This document shows, piece after piece, positions 32,956-42,302 of a stretch of 55,886 nt of DNA. The translations under genes and the position numbers were made by a program. The stretch spans positions 1-55,886 of the forward strand of contig VEQP01000019.1 of the NCBI GenBank assembly GCA_018883185.1. The letters run 5' to 3'. The notes under the pieces were generated by a model. The model worked only from the letters and a program-made list of their open reading frames with translations, ran no database searches and was not told where the DNA came from. The stretch's first letter is position 1, and the number at the start of each line of letters is the position of its first letter. This DNA comes from Nevskiaceae bacterium (GTDB lineage Bacteria > Pseudomonadota > Gammaproteobacteria > Steroidobacterales > Steroidobacteraceae).

Positions 32956-34557
32956 TCACCGACATGCAGGCGCCGTGGACTCGGCTGCGGCCTCGAGCTT
33001 CTGCAACTCGAGATGCTGAATCAGCGCGGGCCGTGTCGGCGCCAACGTGACGGTCGCAAGGACCGCGCCGCGCTCACAGTCGTAACGCCATTGTCCGCGA
33101 AGCGCATTCTCGATCGACACGTAACCCGACCGCTCGCGACAGACGCCGAGCTCTGCGCGCAACCGCTCGATTTCAGCACGGCGACGGTCGAGACTGCGAT
33201 CGAGGAACAGATTCATGGCCGCGAGCTCACGAGCTTTTTGCTCGTCCCAGCGTTCGAGTAGCGCCGATACGCCCGCGCGGGCGCGCACGAGCGCCGGAGC
33301 CGGTTCGATCATGCGAGGCTGCAAGGCTCCGGTGGACGCGAGCGCCTCGAGCGCGTCGTCGAAAGGTTTACCCCAACTCGTGTAAGTGCGATTACCGAAC
33401 GCGATCAGCCCGACACCATACTCGGGCAGCCAGCGCATCTGGGAGCCAAAACCAGGCAGGCCACCGCTGTGTGCCACCACATGAGCAAAGCGGCAGCTTT
33501 GCGACACGCGAAGCCCGTAGCCGTAGCCTCCCGCGTTGAGCTCGGGCTCACCCTGCGCCGTACGACCTACGGTAGCTCGACGATCGCGCCAAAGCTGCTG
33601 CATCTCGCGCAGCGATGCCCGCGACAGCGGCATCGCATCAGCGCCATCCCGCGCTGGCCACGCCTGCAGGTAGAGCCCGACGTAGCGACCCAAATCTTCG
33701 ATGGAAGTGAGCATGCCGCCCATCGCGCCGAACGCACCATCAGCCAATTGCGGCTCGCGCTTCCACAAACCGTCCTCGTAACGGTACCCCTGCGCGAGCT
33801 GCGCTGCCGATACCGTGGCAGGTTCGAGCGTCGTATTGCGCAGGTCTAGAGGCTGCAATACATGCTGTTCGATGTAGCGTGCGTAGGGCTTGCCCGATGC
33901 GATACTGACGATGCGGCCGAGCAGCGCAAAGCCGTAGTTGGAATATTCGTAAGCCACCCCGGGCGCATTCGACATCGCGATGCCCTGTTCGAGCAGGCGG
34001 TCGAATTGCGCCTCGGAAATCGCCAACTGTTGATCGCCCCAAGGGTTGTCCTCGGGAAATCCCGCCGAGTGGGTCAGCAAATGGCGAATGGTCAGCGGCG
34101 GCGAATCGGTGGTGGGATAGCGCTGTTTTCGCAGTTGCGGAATGTAGCGATCGACTCGATCATCAAGCGATAACTTGCCTTGATCACGCAGCCGCAGGAT
34201 TGCGAGCGCCGTAAAGCTCTTGGTCATCGAAGCGATGCGGAACACGCTGTCGGATTGCACCGGAGCTGCGGCGGCGACATCACGCACGCCTGTGACGCCC
34301 ACGTGCACGAGGCGTCCATCGACGATGATCCCCCAAGCGGCACCCGGCACGTGCTCTCTACTGGTGAACTGCTGCATGAGTTGATCGACAGCAGGGAAAG
34401 CCGTCGCCAAGCGCTCGAGGCGCGCTGGATCGACGAACTTCGGGGGCGGTGCACGGTAGTCGGGCGTATCGGCCGCCGAGACACTGAGCGTGCCTATCGA
34501 AGCAAAGAATAAAACCGCGAGAAGTCGAAGGGTTGTCGCCGACAAGGTTCGGGTCAT
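32956..34557 (-). CDS. Exported serine hydrolase, beta-lactamase/DD-peptidase family
   Basis: A 533-residue exported enzyme (signal peptide 1-29, ending in SVSAA) of the class C beta-lactamase-like family that includes esterases and D-aminopeptidases. The SxxK motif is Ser110-Met-Thr-Lys113, the YxN motif is Tyr205-Ser-Asn207, and a HSGG motif near residue 375 stands in for KTG. A C-terminal extension of about 120 residues follows the catalytic domain. It begins 11 bases after gltS on the same strand, so the two are co-transcribed. Together with GltS this suggests release and uptake of glutamate from peptides. True beta-lactamase activity is unlikely but untested. Confidence 0.9.
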   Translation of the reverse strand: MTRTLSATTLRLLAVLFFASIGTLSVSAADTPDYRAPPPKFVDPARLERLATAFPAVDQLMQQFTSREHVPGAAWGIIVDGRLVHVGVTGVRDVAAAAPVQSDSVFRIASMTKSFTALAILRLRDQGKLSLDDRVDRYIPQLRKQRYPTTDSPPLTIRHLLTHSAGFPEDNPWGDQQLAISEAQFDRLLEQGIAMSNAPGVAYEYSNYGFALLGRIVSIASGKPYARYIEQHVLQPLDLRNTTLEPATVSAAQLAQGYRYEDGLWKREPQLADGAFGAMGGMLTSIEDLGRYVGLYLQAWPARDGADAMPLSRASLREMQQLWRDRRATVGRTAQGEPELNAGGYGYGLRVSQSCRFAHVVAHSGGLPGFGSQMRWLPEYGVGLIAFGNRTYTSWGKPFDDALEALASTGALQPRMIEPAPALVRARAGVSALLERWDEQKARELAAMNLFLDRSLDRRRAEIERLRAELGVCRERSGYVSIENALRGQWRYDCERGAVLATVTLAPTRPALIQHLELQKLEAAAESTAPACR

Positions 34558-34568
34558 GGCACGCGCTC

Positions 34569-35789
34569 TCAAGACAATATGTTGAGGTAGGTGGTGATGA
34601 TCAGCGCGTTGGCAAAGTCGATGAAGAAAGCGCCAACGATCGGGGCGACGAGAAACGCACGGGGCGCCGGTCCGAACCGCTCGACGATGGTGCGCATTAC
34701 GGCCATGGCGTTGGCTGTGGTGCCGAGCATGAAGCCGGTAAAGCCACCGCTCATCACCGCCGCATCGTAGTCCCGCCCCATGACGCGAAATACCACCCAC
34801 CAGCAGAACACAGCGACGAGCGCCACCTGCACGCCGAGATTGATGATGAGCGGCAAGGCCACGGCAGCGAGTTCCCAAAGCTTCAGATTCATCAATGCGA
34901 TAGTCAAAAACAGCGTCAGGCAAACGGCACCGATGCTGGAGGTGCGACTCTCGGGCACGACCAACAGCCCCGTGGCATCGGCGAGGTTACGCAGCAACGC
35001 ACCCATCAGCATCGCCCCGACGTAACCGGGCAAAGTCACGCCGAGATCGACGAAGACTTTGCTGACGAACGATCCTAGCCACATCGCCACCAGCAGCAAG
35101 GTCAGCGCCGCAAGCGTGGTGCGTAAGTCCTCTTCGTCCTCACGATCCTCTGCAGGTGCCCCTGCCTGAGATGCCACAGCGGCGGCAGACACCGGCAACA
35201 CGGCGGCCTCGAGCGCAGAGGAACGTAAGCGATGCCGCTCGAGCAGCCGCGTGGCGATCGGCCCACCCGCCAGACCGCCAGCAACGATGCCCGACATGGC
35301 CGCAGCGATCGCCACGCTGTCGGCCGAGGGCACGCCGGCTGCGGCAAACTGCGGCGCGAAAGCCAGCGCCGTGGCTGGGCCACCGGTCAGCGCCGTGGAA
35401 CTGATGAGCACACCGAGCAGCGGCGGCTCGCCGAAGGCACTGACAATGGCGATACCGACCACACCCTGGAGGATCGCGAGAAATGCAGCCAACGCCAAAA
35501 AGAGCAGTGCCTGTCCGCTCCCCGAACGAAGGAGAGCGAGACTCGCGCTGAAACCGATGGAGGTAAAAAACGCGGTCATCAATGCCGGCTGCAAAGACGT
35601 ATCCAGCGTGACGGTCACACCGGCATTGCGACGCAGCGCGAGAATGACCAGCGCGACCAGCAAGCCGCCAATCACTGCAGCCGGAACGTTGTACCGGGCG
35701 AGCGCGGGAAACCACCGTACCACGGCAAAACCCGCGAACAGCGCCACGCCGCCCGCCGCCAGGGTTTGAATCAAGTCGAGTGCCAGCAT
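34569..35789 (-). CDS. gltS: Sodium/glutamate symporter
   Basis: A 406-residue inner-membrane carrier of the GltS family, importing glutamate with Na+. Hydrophobic segments span the protein in two inverted halves. The family's re-entrant loops are visible as SSTALTGGPATALAFAP and GGFTGFMLGTTANAMAVM. Length matches the E. coli protein. GGGGGAAAGC directly precedes the ATG at 35789; an earlier ATG at 35801 has no Shine-Dalgarno. The gene leads a unit with the serine hydrolase and is divergent, by 77 bases, from the AmiE-NamZ fusion gene. Confidence 0.95.
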   Translation of the reverse strand: MLALDLIQTLAAGGVALFAGFAVVRWFPALARYNVPAAVIGGLLVALVILALRRNAGVTVTLDTSLQPALMTAFFTSIGFSASLALLRSGSGQALLFLALAAFLAILQGVVGIAIVSAFGEPPLLGVLISSTALTGGPATALAFAPQFAAAGVPSADSVAIAAAMSGIVAGGLAGGPIATRLLERHRLRSSALEAAVLPVSAAAVASQAGAPAEDREDEEDLRTTLAALTLLLVAMWLGSFVSKVFVDLGVTLPGYVGAMLMGALLRNLADATGLLVVPESRTSSIGAVCLTLFLTIALMNLKLWELAAVALPLIINLGVQVALVAVFCWWVVFRVMGRDYDAAVMSGGFTGFMLGTTANAMAVMRTIVERFGPAPRAFLVAPIVGAFFIDFANALIITTYLNILS

Positions 35790-35831
35790 GCTTTCCCCCA
35801 TCACGAGTTTGAGCGTAGCACCATCACGCGC

Positions 35832-35860
35832 TTGACCGCACACCGGCGCAGGGCTGTACT
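35832..35860 (+). promoter_or_regulatory. Possible sigma-70 promoter for the AmiE-NamZ fusion gene
   Basis: TTGACC (35832-35837, five of six consensus bases) and TGTACT (35855-35860) are separated by 17 bases. The -10 ends six bases before the ATG at 35867, so transcription would begin at or next to the start codon. No Shine-Dalgarno is present, which fits a leaderless message. The match is visual and the -10 is weak. Confidence 0.35.
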
Positions 35861-35866
35861 GTGCCT

Positions 35867-38248
35867 ATGAGACGCTGGATCGCACTGCTCGCGTTAGCCC
35901 TCTCTCCACTTGCGAGTGCTGCGGCACTCGTCGATGAAGCCATGATGGCGCGCGTCGACCCGCTCATCGAGAGCGCCATTGCTGCCAAGCAGATTCCCGG
36001 TGCGGTGCTGCTGGTTGGGCGCGGATCGTCAGTGGTCTACCGCAAGGCCTACGGCCAGCGCGCCGTGGAGCCGCTGGCCGAGCCGATGACCGTCGACACC
36101 CTCTTCGATCTGGCCTCGCTCACCAAGCCCATCGCCACGGCAACGGCCATCATGCAACTTGTCGAGGAAGGTCGACTCCGACTTGACGACAGGGTGGCGA
36201 GTTACCTGCCGGATTTCGGTCGGCACGGCAAGGACCAAATCACAGTACGCCAACTGCTGACTCATGTCGGCGGTTTGCGTGGTGATCTCGACCTTGATGA
36301 TCCCTGGGTTGGGCGTGATACGGCGCTGGAACTCGCTGCTGAAGAGATTCCGCTGGCCGCGCCCGGCGAGCGTTTCATTTATAGCGACATCGGTTTTCTG
36401 GTACTCGGCGCGCTCGTGGAGCAGGTCTCGGGGCTGCCTCTCGATCAGTTTGTGCGGCAGCGAATCACCACGCCGCTTGGCATGCAGGATACGGGGTTCA
36501 AACCGCCGGCGAGCGCCCAAGCGCGGATCGCGCCGACACAGCGCTGCACGCCGCTCGGCCCGCGCTGCGAGGGCAGTGGCCAGATCCTGCTGCGCGGCGA
36601 GGTTCACGACCCCACGGCGCGGCGCATGCGTGGTGTTGCCGGGCACGCAGGTCTGTTCGGTACGGCTGACGATCTCGCCCGCTACGCCCGTATGCTGCTG
36701 GGTGGCGGAGCGCTAGGCTCAACGCGCATCCTCTCGCCGCTCTCGGTCATCAAAATGACCTCCCCCGCAACGCCCGTCGACTTGTCGAGCGTTCGCGGTC
36801 TCGGCTGGGACATCGACTCGAGCTATTCGAGCAATCGCGGCGAACTACTGCCGATCGGTTCTTTCGGTCACACCGGCTTCACCGGCACTTCGATCTGGAT
36901 TGATCCACTGACGGAAACTTATGTGATCCTGCTAACTCATCGCGTGCACCCCGACGGACGCGGTGACGTCAGCGCGTTACGGGCACAAGTGGCCACGCTC
37001 GTCGGTGCTGCGCTGCGGCGCTTGCCCGACGACGCTCGGCTACGTGAGGCGCGCTGGAGTGGTGGCGAATTTCAACGTGCTCCAGCACGAGGCGTACGAA
37101 GCGCCATCGAATCGACTGCAGCTCTCACACTGAGCGGTATCGATGTACTGCGCAGCGAAAACTACAAACCTTTGATCGGCAAGCGGGTGGGCCTGCTGAC
37201 TCATCAAGCGGCGATCGCGCGTAGCGGTGAATCCACTATCGACTTACTCGCGAAAGCCAAAGGGCTAACTCTGGTTGCACTGTTCAGCCCGGAACACGGG
37301 CTGCGCAGCGATATCGATGCTGCGGTGCCGTCGGGTGTCGATCCGCGCAGCAATCTGCCGGTGTACTCCCTGTACGGTGAGACACGACGCCCTAACGCTG
37401 CGATGCTGCGCGGCATCGACACCTTGGTGATCGATTTGCAGGATGTCGGCGCACGCTTCTACACCTACGCCACCACGGTCGCTTACGTACTGGAGGAAGC
37501 GGCCCGATCGAACCTCGAAGTCATCGTTCTCGATCGCCCCAATCCCCTCGGTGGCACGGTGATCGAAGGTCCTTCGCTCGAGCGCAGCGAACTGAGTTTC
37601 ACTGCCTATTTCCCGATGCCCATCCGCCATGGTCTGACCTTGGGTGAGTTGGCACGACTATTCAACGCAGAGGGCCGGATCGGCGCGAAGCTGTCGGTGA
37701 TCAGCGTTCGGTACTGGCAACGAGACGCATGGTTCGACGAGACTGGCCTGCCCTGGGTCGCACCGTCGCCCAATCTGCGCAGTCTGCAAAGCGCCCTGCT
37801 CTACCCGGGTGTCGCCACGATCGAGGGCGCGAACATCTCAGTCGGCCGCGGGACCGATACGCCCTTCCAGCTGATCGGCGCGCCATGGATCGATGGCGTT
37901 CGTCTTGCCGCCGAACTCAACGCACGCGAGATTCCAGGGGTGCGCTTTTACCCTGTGACGTTTACGCCCACCGCGAGTCAGCATCAGGGGGAGCGGTGTG
38001 GCGGCGTATCAATCGTGCTGATGGATCGAGAGCGGCTACCGGTGGTGCGCCTCGGCCTGGAACTGGCAAGTGCTCTCGATCACCTGTACGGCCCTCGTTT
38101 CGAACTTGATCGAATCGCCGGTCTCTTCGGCCGCGACGTCGTCAATCGACTGCGCAACGGCGAGTCGCCGCAGCGGATCGTCGACAGCTGGCGTGTGCAA
38201 GAAGCCGCTTTTCGACGACTCAGGGCGCCTCACCTGCTGTATCGCTGA
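35867..38248 (+). CDS. Fused AmiE-like serine hydrolase and NamZ exo-muramidase (DUF1343)
   Basis: A 793-residue exported two-domain protein. A signal peptide (1-19) leads into a beta-lactamase-family domain with SxxK at Ser84-Lys87 (DLASLTKP), YSD at 172-174 and HTG at 335-337. From about residue 423 to the end is a DUF1343/NamZ domain (GH171), with LFSPEHGLRSDIDA, VIDLQDVGARFYTY, VLDRPNPLGG and PIRHGLTLGEL. In Bacillus, AmiE (a serine hydrolase of this fold) strips the stem peptide from terminal MurNAc and NamZ then releases MurNAc. The fusion would join the two steps in one polypeptide. Which reaction the first domain performs here is inferred. It is divergent from gltS. Confidence 0.92.
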   Translation: MRRWIALLALALSPLASAAALVDEAMMARVDPLIESAIAAKQIPGAVLLVGRGSSVVYRKAYGQRAVEPLAEPMTVDTLFDLASLTKPIATATAIMQLVEEGRLRLDDRVASYLPDFGRHGKDQITVRQLLTHVGGLRGDLDLDDPWVGRDTALELAAEEIPLAAPGERFIYSDIGFLVLGALVEQVSGLPLDQFVRQRITTPLGMQDTGFKPPASAQARIAPTQRCTPLGPRCEGSGQILLRGEVHDPTARRMRGVAGHAGLFGTADDLARYARMLLGGGALGSTRILSPLSVIKMTSPATPVDLSSVRGLGWDIDSSYSSNRGELLPIGSFGHTGFTGTSIWIDPLTETYVILLTHRVHPDGRGDVSALRAQVATLVGAALRRLPDDARLREARWSGGEFQRAPARGVRSAIESTAALTLSGIDVLRSENYKPLIGKRVGLLTHQAAIARSGESTIDLLAKAKGLTLVALFSPEHGLRSDIDAAVPSGVDPRSNLPVYSLYGETRRPNAAMLRGIDTLVIDLQDVGARFYTYATTVAYVLEEAARSNLEVIVLDRPNPLGGTVIEGPSLERSELSFTAYFPMPIRHGLTLGELARLFNAEGRIGAKLSVISVRYWQRDAWFDETGLPWVAPSPNLRSLQSALLYPGVATIEGANISVGRGTDTPFQLIGAPWIDGVRLAAELNAREIPGVRFYPVTFTPTASQHQGERCGGVSIVLMDRERLPVVRLGLELASALDHLYGPRFELDRIAGLFGRDVVNRLRNGESPQRIVDSWRVQEAAFRRLRAPHLLYR

Positions 38249-38292
38249 GCGGATGTTTGAACTTCGTGGTCGAGTCATGCAAAGTCCCGGCC

Positions 38293-40212
38293 ATGAAATC
38301 CGCCGCCCTGAAGCAAAAAGCCCTGCAACAGCGGGATGCGGGGCAACGCGCTTCGGCAGGGCGTAAGTGGGCTGTCGCAATCGCCGCCTTCGAGCGTGCG
38401 CTCGCGCTTGACCCCGAAGATGCGCAGAGTTGGCTTTTTCTCGCCCACGCACGGGTGCACTCGGGCAACACTGCCGATGCACTGATCGCCGCCGAGCGCG
38501 CCTTTGCTCTTGATCAGGGCAATGTACTGAGCTGCCGTTTACTGGCTGACATTCATAGCGGTGCGGGTCGTTTCGCCAAGGCGATCGAGGTTTACACCGC
38601 GCTCGATCCCGGATCGCCGCGCGACCACGACTTCTGGGCCGAGTACGGCAATGCGCTGTGGCTGGCGCGGCGCCATCGTGAAGCGGTTGATGCGCTCATG
38701 CAGGCACTTTCACTGCGCATCGACAGCGCGATCGTGCACCACAGGCTGGGGCTGGCGTTCCGGGACCTCGGCATGTCAGGCGAGTCCGCCGAGTGCTTCC
38801 GCACGGCCATCGCACTCGACAAGGGCCGGATCCGCACAGCCGCACTGTCGCTGGTGTTATACGACAGCCGCAACGCCTGCGACTGGAAAAATCTCGAGGC
38901 CGACACTGCAGCGCTGCTCACAGCGATCGATACGACCGACGATTCCGACGGTAGCTTGCTCGCACCCTTCGCGCTGATCGCGCTGGATACCACGCCGGCA
39001 CAGCAACGACGCATCGGCGAATTGCGCAGTCGCAGCATCACCCGCGACATCAAGCCCCTGCCGCCCCCACAAATCGGCGCGGCGCGCCATGCGGGTCGCA
39101 TTCGAGTCGGCTATCTATCGGCAGACTTCAGTCAGCACGCCACCTCGCAGTTGCTCGTGGAGTTTCTCGAACGACGCGACAGCACGCGCTTCGAAACCTT
39201 CTTGTATTCCCACAGCATCGCCGACGGGTCAGCACTGCAGCAGCGCGTTCGTGCAGCCTGCGAGCATTTCGTGGACGTCAACGAGATGAGCAATCTCGCC
39301 GTGGCCGAGCGTATGCGCAGCGATGAACTGGACATCGTCATCGATCTCAAGGGACATACCCGCGACAGCCGCTTCGAGTTGCTCGCGTATCGGCCAGCAG
39401 CAGTCCAAGCCGCCTGGCTAGGCTATCCGGCCGCCACCGGCGCAAACTTCATCGACTACATGATCGGCGATCCGATCGTGTTGCCGCTGGAACATGCACC
39501 GAACTACTCCGAGCAGATCGCACAACTGCCGATCTGCTATCAGCCCAACGATCGCAATCGTCCCTTACCTGAAGCAACGCCACGCAGCGAACTCGGCCTG
39601 CCCGAAGATGCGGTGGTGCTGTGCTGTTTCAACCAGACCTACAAGATTTCGCCGTTCATGCTCGACATCTGGGCGGCGATACTGCAAGCCGCACCTAACA
39701 CGGTGCTGTGGATCCTGGCCTGGGACAGACACGTGCTGGTAAATCTGCGCCGCGAATTCGATGCCCGTGGGGTCGCCGCCGAGCGTGTGATCTTTGCACC
39801 AAAAGCGTCACCCGCGCAGCACCTTGCGCGACTGCGAGCCGCAGACCTGTTCCTCGATACCTGGCCCTGCAACGCCCACACCACCGCGAGCGAAGCGCTG
39901 TGGTGCGGCGTACCGGTGCTCACCGTACCGGGCGAAACCTTCGCCTCACGAGTCGCGGCAAGTCTCGTCACCGCTTGTGGCCTTGCTGATCTCGCCTGCA
40001 AAGACGCCGAGTCTTACGCCCATCTCGCAGTAGCGCTTGCGAGCGAGGCAGAGATTCGTCAGGGACTACGCGCGCACCTCGAACAGAGCCGCATGGAGTT
40101 GCCGCTGTTCGACAGCGAGCGTTTTACTCGTGAGTTCGAAGCCTTGCTGCAGCGCATGCACGAGCGGGCTCAAGCGGGGTTGCCCCCCGCGCCGCTACCT
40201 GCCAAAAATTGA
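38293..40212 (+). CDS. TPR protein with O-GlcNAc transferase-like (GT41/SPINDLY) domain
   Basis: A 639-residue cytosolic protein. The first 190 residues contain tetratricopeptide repeats (AIAAFERALALDPEDAQSWL, AECFRTAIALDKG). From about residue 265 to the end is a GT41 domain: RIRVGYLSADFSQHATSQLL, LVDLKGHT-type block VIDLKGHTRDSRFELLAYRP, GYPAATGANFIDYMIGDP, and CFNQTYKISPF with the lysine expected to contact the nucleotide sugar. Bacterial homologues glycosylate flagellin, adhesins or unknown proteins. Translation probably starts at the ATG at 38293, 44 bases after the fusion gene; a TTG at 38257 is possible. No target protein is adjacent. Confidence 0.9.
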   Translation: MKSAALKQKALQQRDAGQRASAGRKWAVAIAAFERALALDPEDAQSWLFLAHARVHSGNTADALIAAERAFALDQGNVLSCRLLADIHSGAGRFAKAIEVYTALDPGSPRDHDFWAEYGNALWLARRHREAVDALMQALSLRIDSAIVHHRLGLAFRDLGMSGESAECFRTAIALDKGRIRTAALSLVLYDSRNACDWKNLEADTAALLTAIDTTDDSDGSLLAPFALIALDTTPAQQRRIGELRSRSITRDIKPLPPPQIGAARHAGRIRVGYLSADFSQHATSQLLVEFLERRDSTRFETFLYSHSIADGSALQQRVRAACEHFVDVNEMSNLAVAERMRSDELDIVIDLKGHTRDSRFELLAYRPAAVQAAWLGYPAATGANFIDYMIGDPIVLPLEHAPNYSEQIAQLPICYQPNDRNRPLPEATPRSELGLPEDAVVLCCFNQTYKISPFMLDIWAAILQAAPNTVLWILAWDRHVLVNLRREFDARGVAAERVIFAPKASPAQHLARLRAADLFLDTWPCNAHTTASEALWCGVPVLTVPGETFASRVAASLVTACGLADLACKDAESYAHLAVALASEAEIRQGLRAHLEQSRMELPLFDSERFTREFEALLQRMHERAQAGLPPAPLPAKN

Positions 40213-40230
40213 CACTCCGGCAATCTCGCC

Positions 40231-42291
40231 TCAGCGAGTGTGCTGGTCGTACCAACCGATGGTTCCTAGGATCGCGGCCAGCCACTGGCTTGGTCGCCCG
40301 AAACCGTGGCTCGCTTCCGGCAAGCGCATCAATGCGCTTTCCACGCCGCGCAACTGCAGTGCCTGAAAATACTGCTCCGAATCGCTCATCGGCGTGCGCC
40401 AGTCCTCCTCGCCCGTAATGATGAGCGTGGGAGTCGTAACCTTACCGACCAGCGACAGCGGCGAGCGGGCCCAGTACTTATCGGGCTGCTCCCACGGCAT
40501 TCGCTCGAACCAGTACTGACCCATTACTGCACCGATATCCGTCGTCAAGGTCGTGGACGCCCAATTGATGACCGGGCGTTTGACCGACGCTGCGGCGAAT
40601 CGATCGGTCTTGCCGATGGCCCAACTCGACAGCACGCCGCCACCCGACCCGCCACCGATATAGAGTCGGCGTGGATCAATGAATCCGCGCGCAATGACGC
40701 TATCGACCGCGCTCATCAGATCGTCATGGTCACGGCCCGGATAGGCGAGATGAATCAGCGAAGCGAACTCCTCGCCATAACCGATCGAGCCGCGCGGATT
40801 GACGAACAGCACCACATAGCCTGCGGCGGCATACAGATGATGAGTGATCGAGAACATCGGTCCGTAATCAAGATGGGGCCCACCATGGATGTCGAGCGCC
40901 AGTGGGTAGCGACGAGTCGGATCGAAATCAGGCGGGTAGAGGATCCAGCCGTGAATGCTGCGTCGGTCGGGCTTGGAGGCGATGCGGATCTCTTCCAATC
41001 GACCGATCGCTTTTCCGACGCGCCACTCGGCGTTCATATCCCACAGCACGCGCTGGCGTCCCTCACTCCACAAGGCCAAGGTCGCCGGTCGATCAGCCTC
41101 GACGCTGGGGAAAGCAAACCTTCCCGCCGCTGCGGAGTAGGTGCCACCGCTTGAGGAGGGCAGCAGCAAACGCGTATTGCCGACCTGCGGCACGACAACA
41201 CGGCTCTCGCCCATCAACGTGGCGAGCCCCACGCGGTTCACACCCTCGTCTTGATAGAGGAAATGAATGCCCGTGCCATCTTCGCGCCACCGAGGCGAAG
41301 CCGCATTGCGATCGAGCGGCGCAGTGAGATTACGCGCCCGCTGGGTTCCTTGGAGTGGCAAAAGAAATATGTCGGTACGTTGAAAAGAATTGGCGCGCTT
41401 GCGCCAGCCCGTGTACGCGAGCGAGCGACCGTCAGGGCTGACGGCGGGGCTGGTCTCGAAACCATCGTCGTCGGTGAGTCGCTGCGCCGCCTCGCCCTCG
41501 CGGAGCGGCACCCGCCACAAATCGCCTTGGTTGGCACGCCGCCGCGCCGCCGGATCCGTATCCGCCGAGACTACGATGCTCTGCCCGTCGGGAAACCACG
41601 CTGGAGCCTCATCGCGCGCGCCCCAATCTCCCGGCCCATTCGTCAGTTGGCGCTGGCGCCCGCTGCCCAGCTCGAGCACGAAAAGCTGCATATCGCCAGG
41701 TACAAGCCAGCCCTCGCCGTCGGCGCGGTACGGATAGTCACGTACGATGCGTGGCGGGGTTGCCCACTGCGCACCGTCAGGCTTGGAAGGCAAAGCAAAG
41801 AATTCCGTCGCTTTACGCTCGACGAGCGCCACGTAAGCGATCGATCGACCGTCCGGCGACCAGGCAAAACTGCGCGGCGCTTGGCGTAGAGCCGAGAGCA
41901 CCTGCACCCGACCGTCCGCCAGCGACACACGCAACAACTGGGGGCTTGCGCCCTCCTTGCCGATGAAGGCGATCGATTGACCATCGGGCGACCAGCGCGG
42001 ATTGCCGGGCGAACGATCCGAACCTACGAGCAAACGCCGCTCGCCGCCCTCAGCGGCAACCAACCACAACTCATTGCGAACCCGATCGGTCTGGATGTCA
42101 CGCAATTGACGCAACACCGCGACCTGGCGTCCATCGGGTGATAACTGCGGATCAATCGGCTGCTCCAAACGATACAGATCGAGGGCTTCGACCGGTCTTG
42201 CCGCATCGACAGCGGCTCCTGCACTCGGGGCGCTGAGCAGCAGCGCGAGGGCAAGTAGGCGGAACAACGATGGGCAATGGCGATGTCTCAT
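40231..42291 (-). CDS. Exported prolyl-oligopeptidase-family (S9) peptidase
   Basis: A 686-residue exported peptidase of family S9, acyl-aminoacyl peptidase or dipeptidyl-peptidase type. A signal peptide (about 1-27) is followed by a beta-propeller with repeated WSPDGQSIAFIG-type TolB-like blades. The C-terminal alpha/beta hydrolase domain has the nucleophile in YIGGGSGGGVLSSW, an Asp in ITGEEDWRTPM and a His in EASHGFG. AAGGAG sits eight bases before the ATG at 42291, which decides the start. It is the last gene of a leftward run, 11 bases after srkA, and is convergent with the GT41 gene. It probably trims peptides in the periplasm. Confidence 0.93.
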   Translation of the reverse strand: MRHRHCPSLFRLLALALLLSAPSAGAAVDAARPVEALDLYRLEQPIDPQLSPDGRQVAVLRQLRDIQTDRVRNELWLVAAEGGERRLLVGSDRSPGNPRWSPDGQSIAFIGKEGASPQLLRVSLADGRVQVLSALRQAPRSFAWSPDGRSIAYVALVERKATEFFALPSKPDGAQWATPPRIVRDYPYRADGEGWLVPGDMQLFVLELGSGRQRQLTNGPGDWGARDEAPAWFPDGQSIVVSADTDPAARRRANQGDLWRVPLREGEAAQRLTDDDGFETSPAVSPDGRSLAYTGWRKRANSFQRTDIFLLPLQGTQRARNLTAPLDRNAASPRWREDGTGIHFLYQDEGVNRVGLATLMGESRVVVPQVGNTRLLLPSSSGGTYSAAAGRFAFPSVEADRPATLALWSEGRQRVLWDMNAEWRVGKAIGRLEEIRIASKPDRRSIHGWILYPPDFDPTRRYPLALDIHGGPHLDYGPMFSITHHLYAAAGYVVLFVNPRGSIGYGEEFASLIHLAYPGRDHDDLMSAVDSVIARGFIDPRRLYIGGGSGGGVLSSWAIGKTDRFAAASVKRPVINWASTTLTTDIGAVMGQYWFERMPWEQPDKYWARSPLSLVGKVTTPTLIITGEEDWRTPMSDSEQYFQALQLRGVESALMRLPEASHGFGRPSQWLAAILGTIGWYDQHTR

Positions 42292-42302
42292 GGAAGTCTC
42301 CT

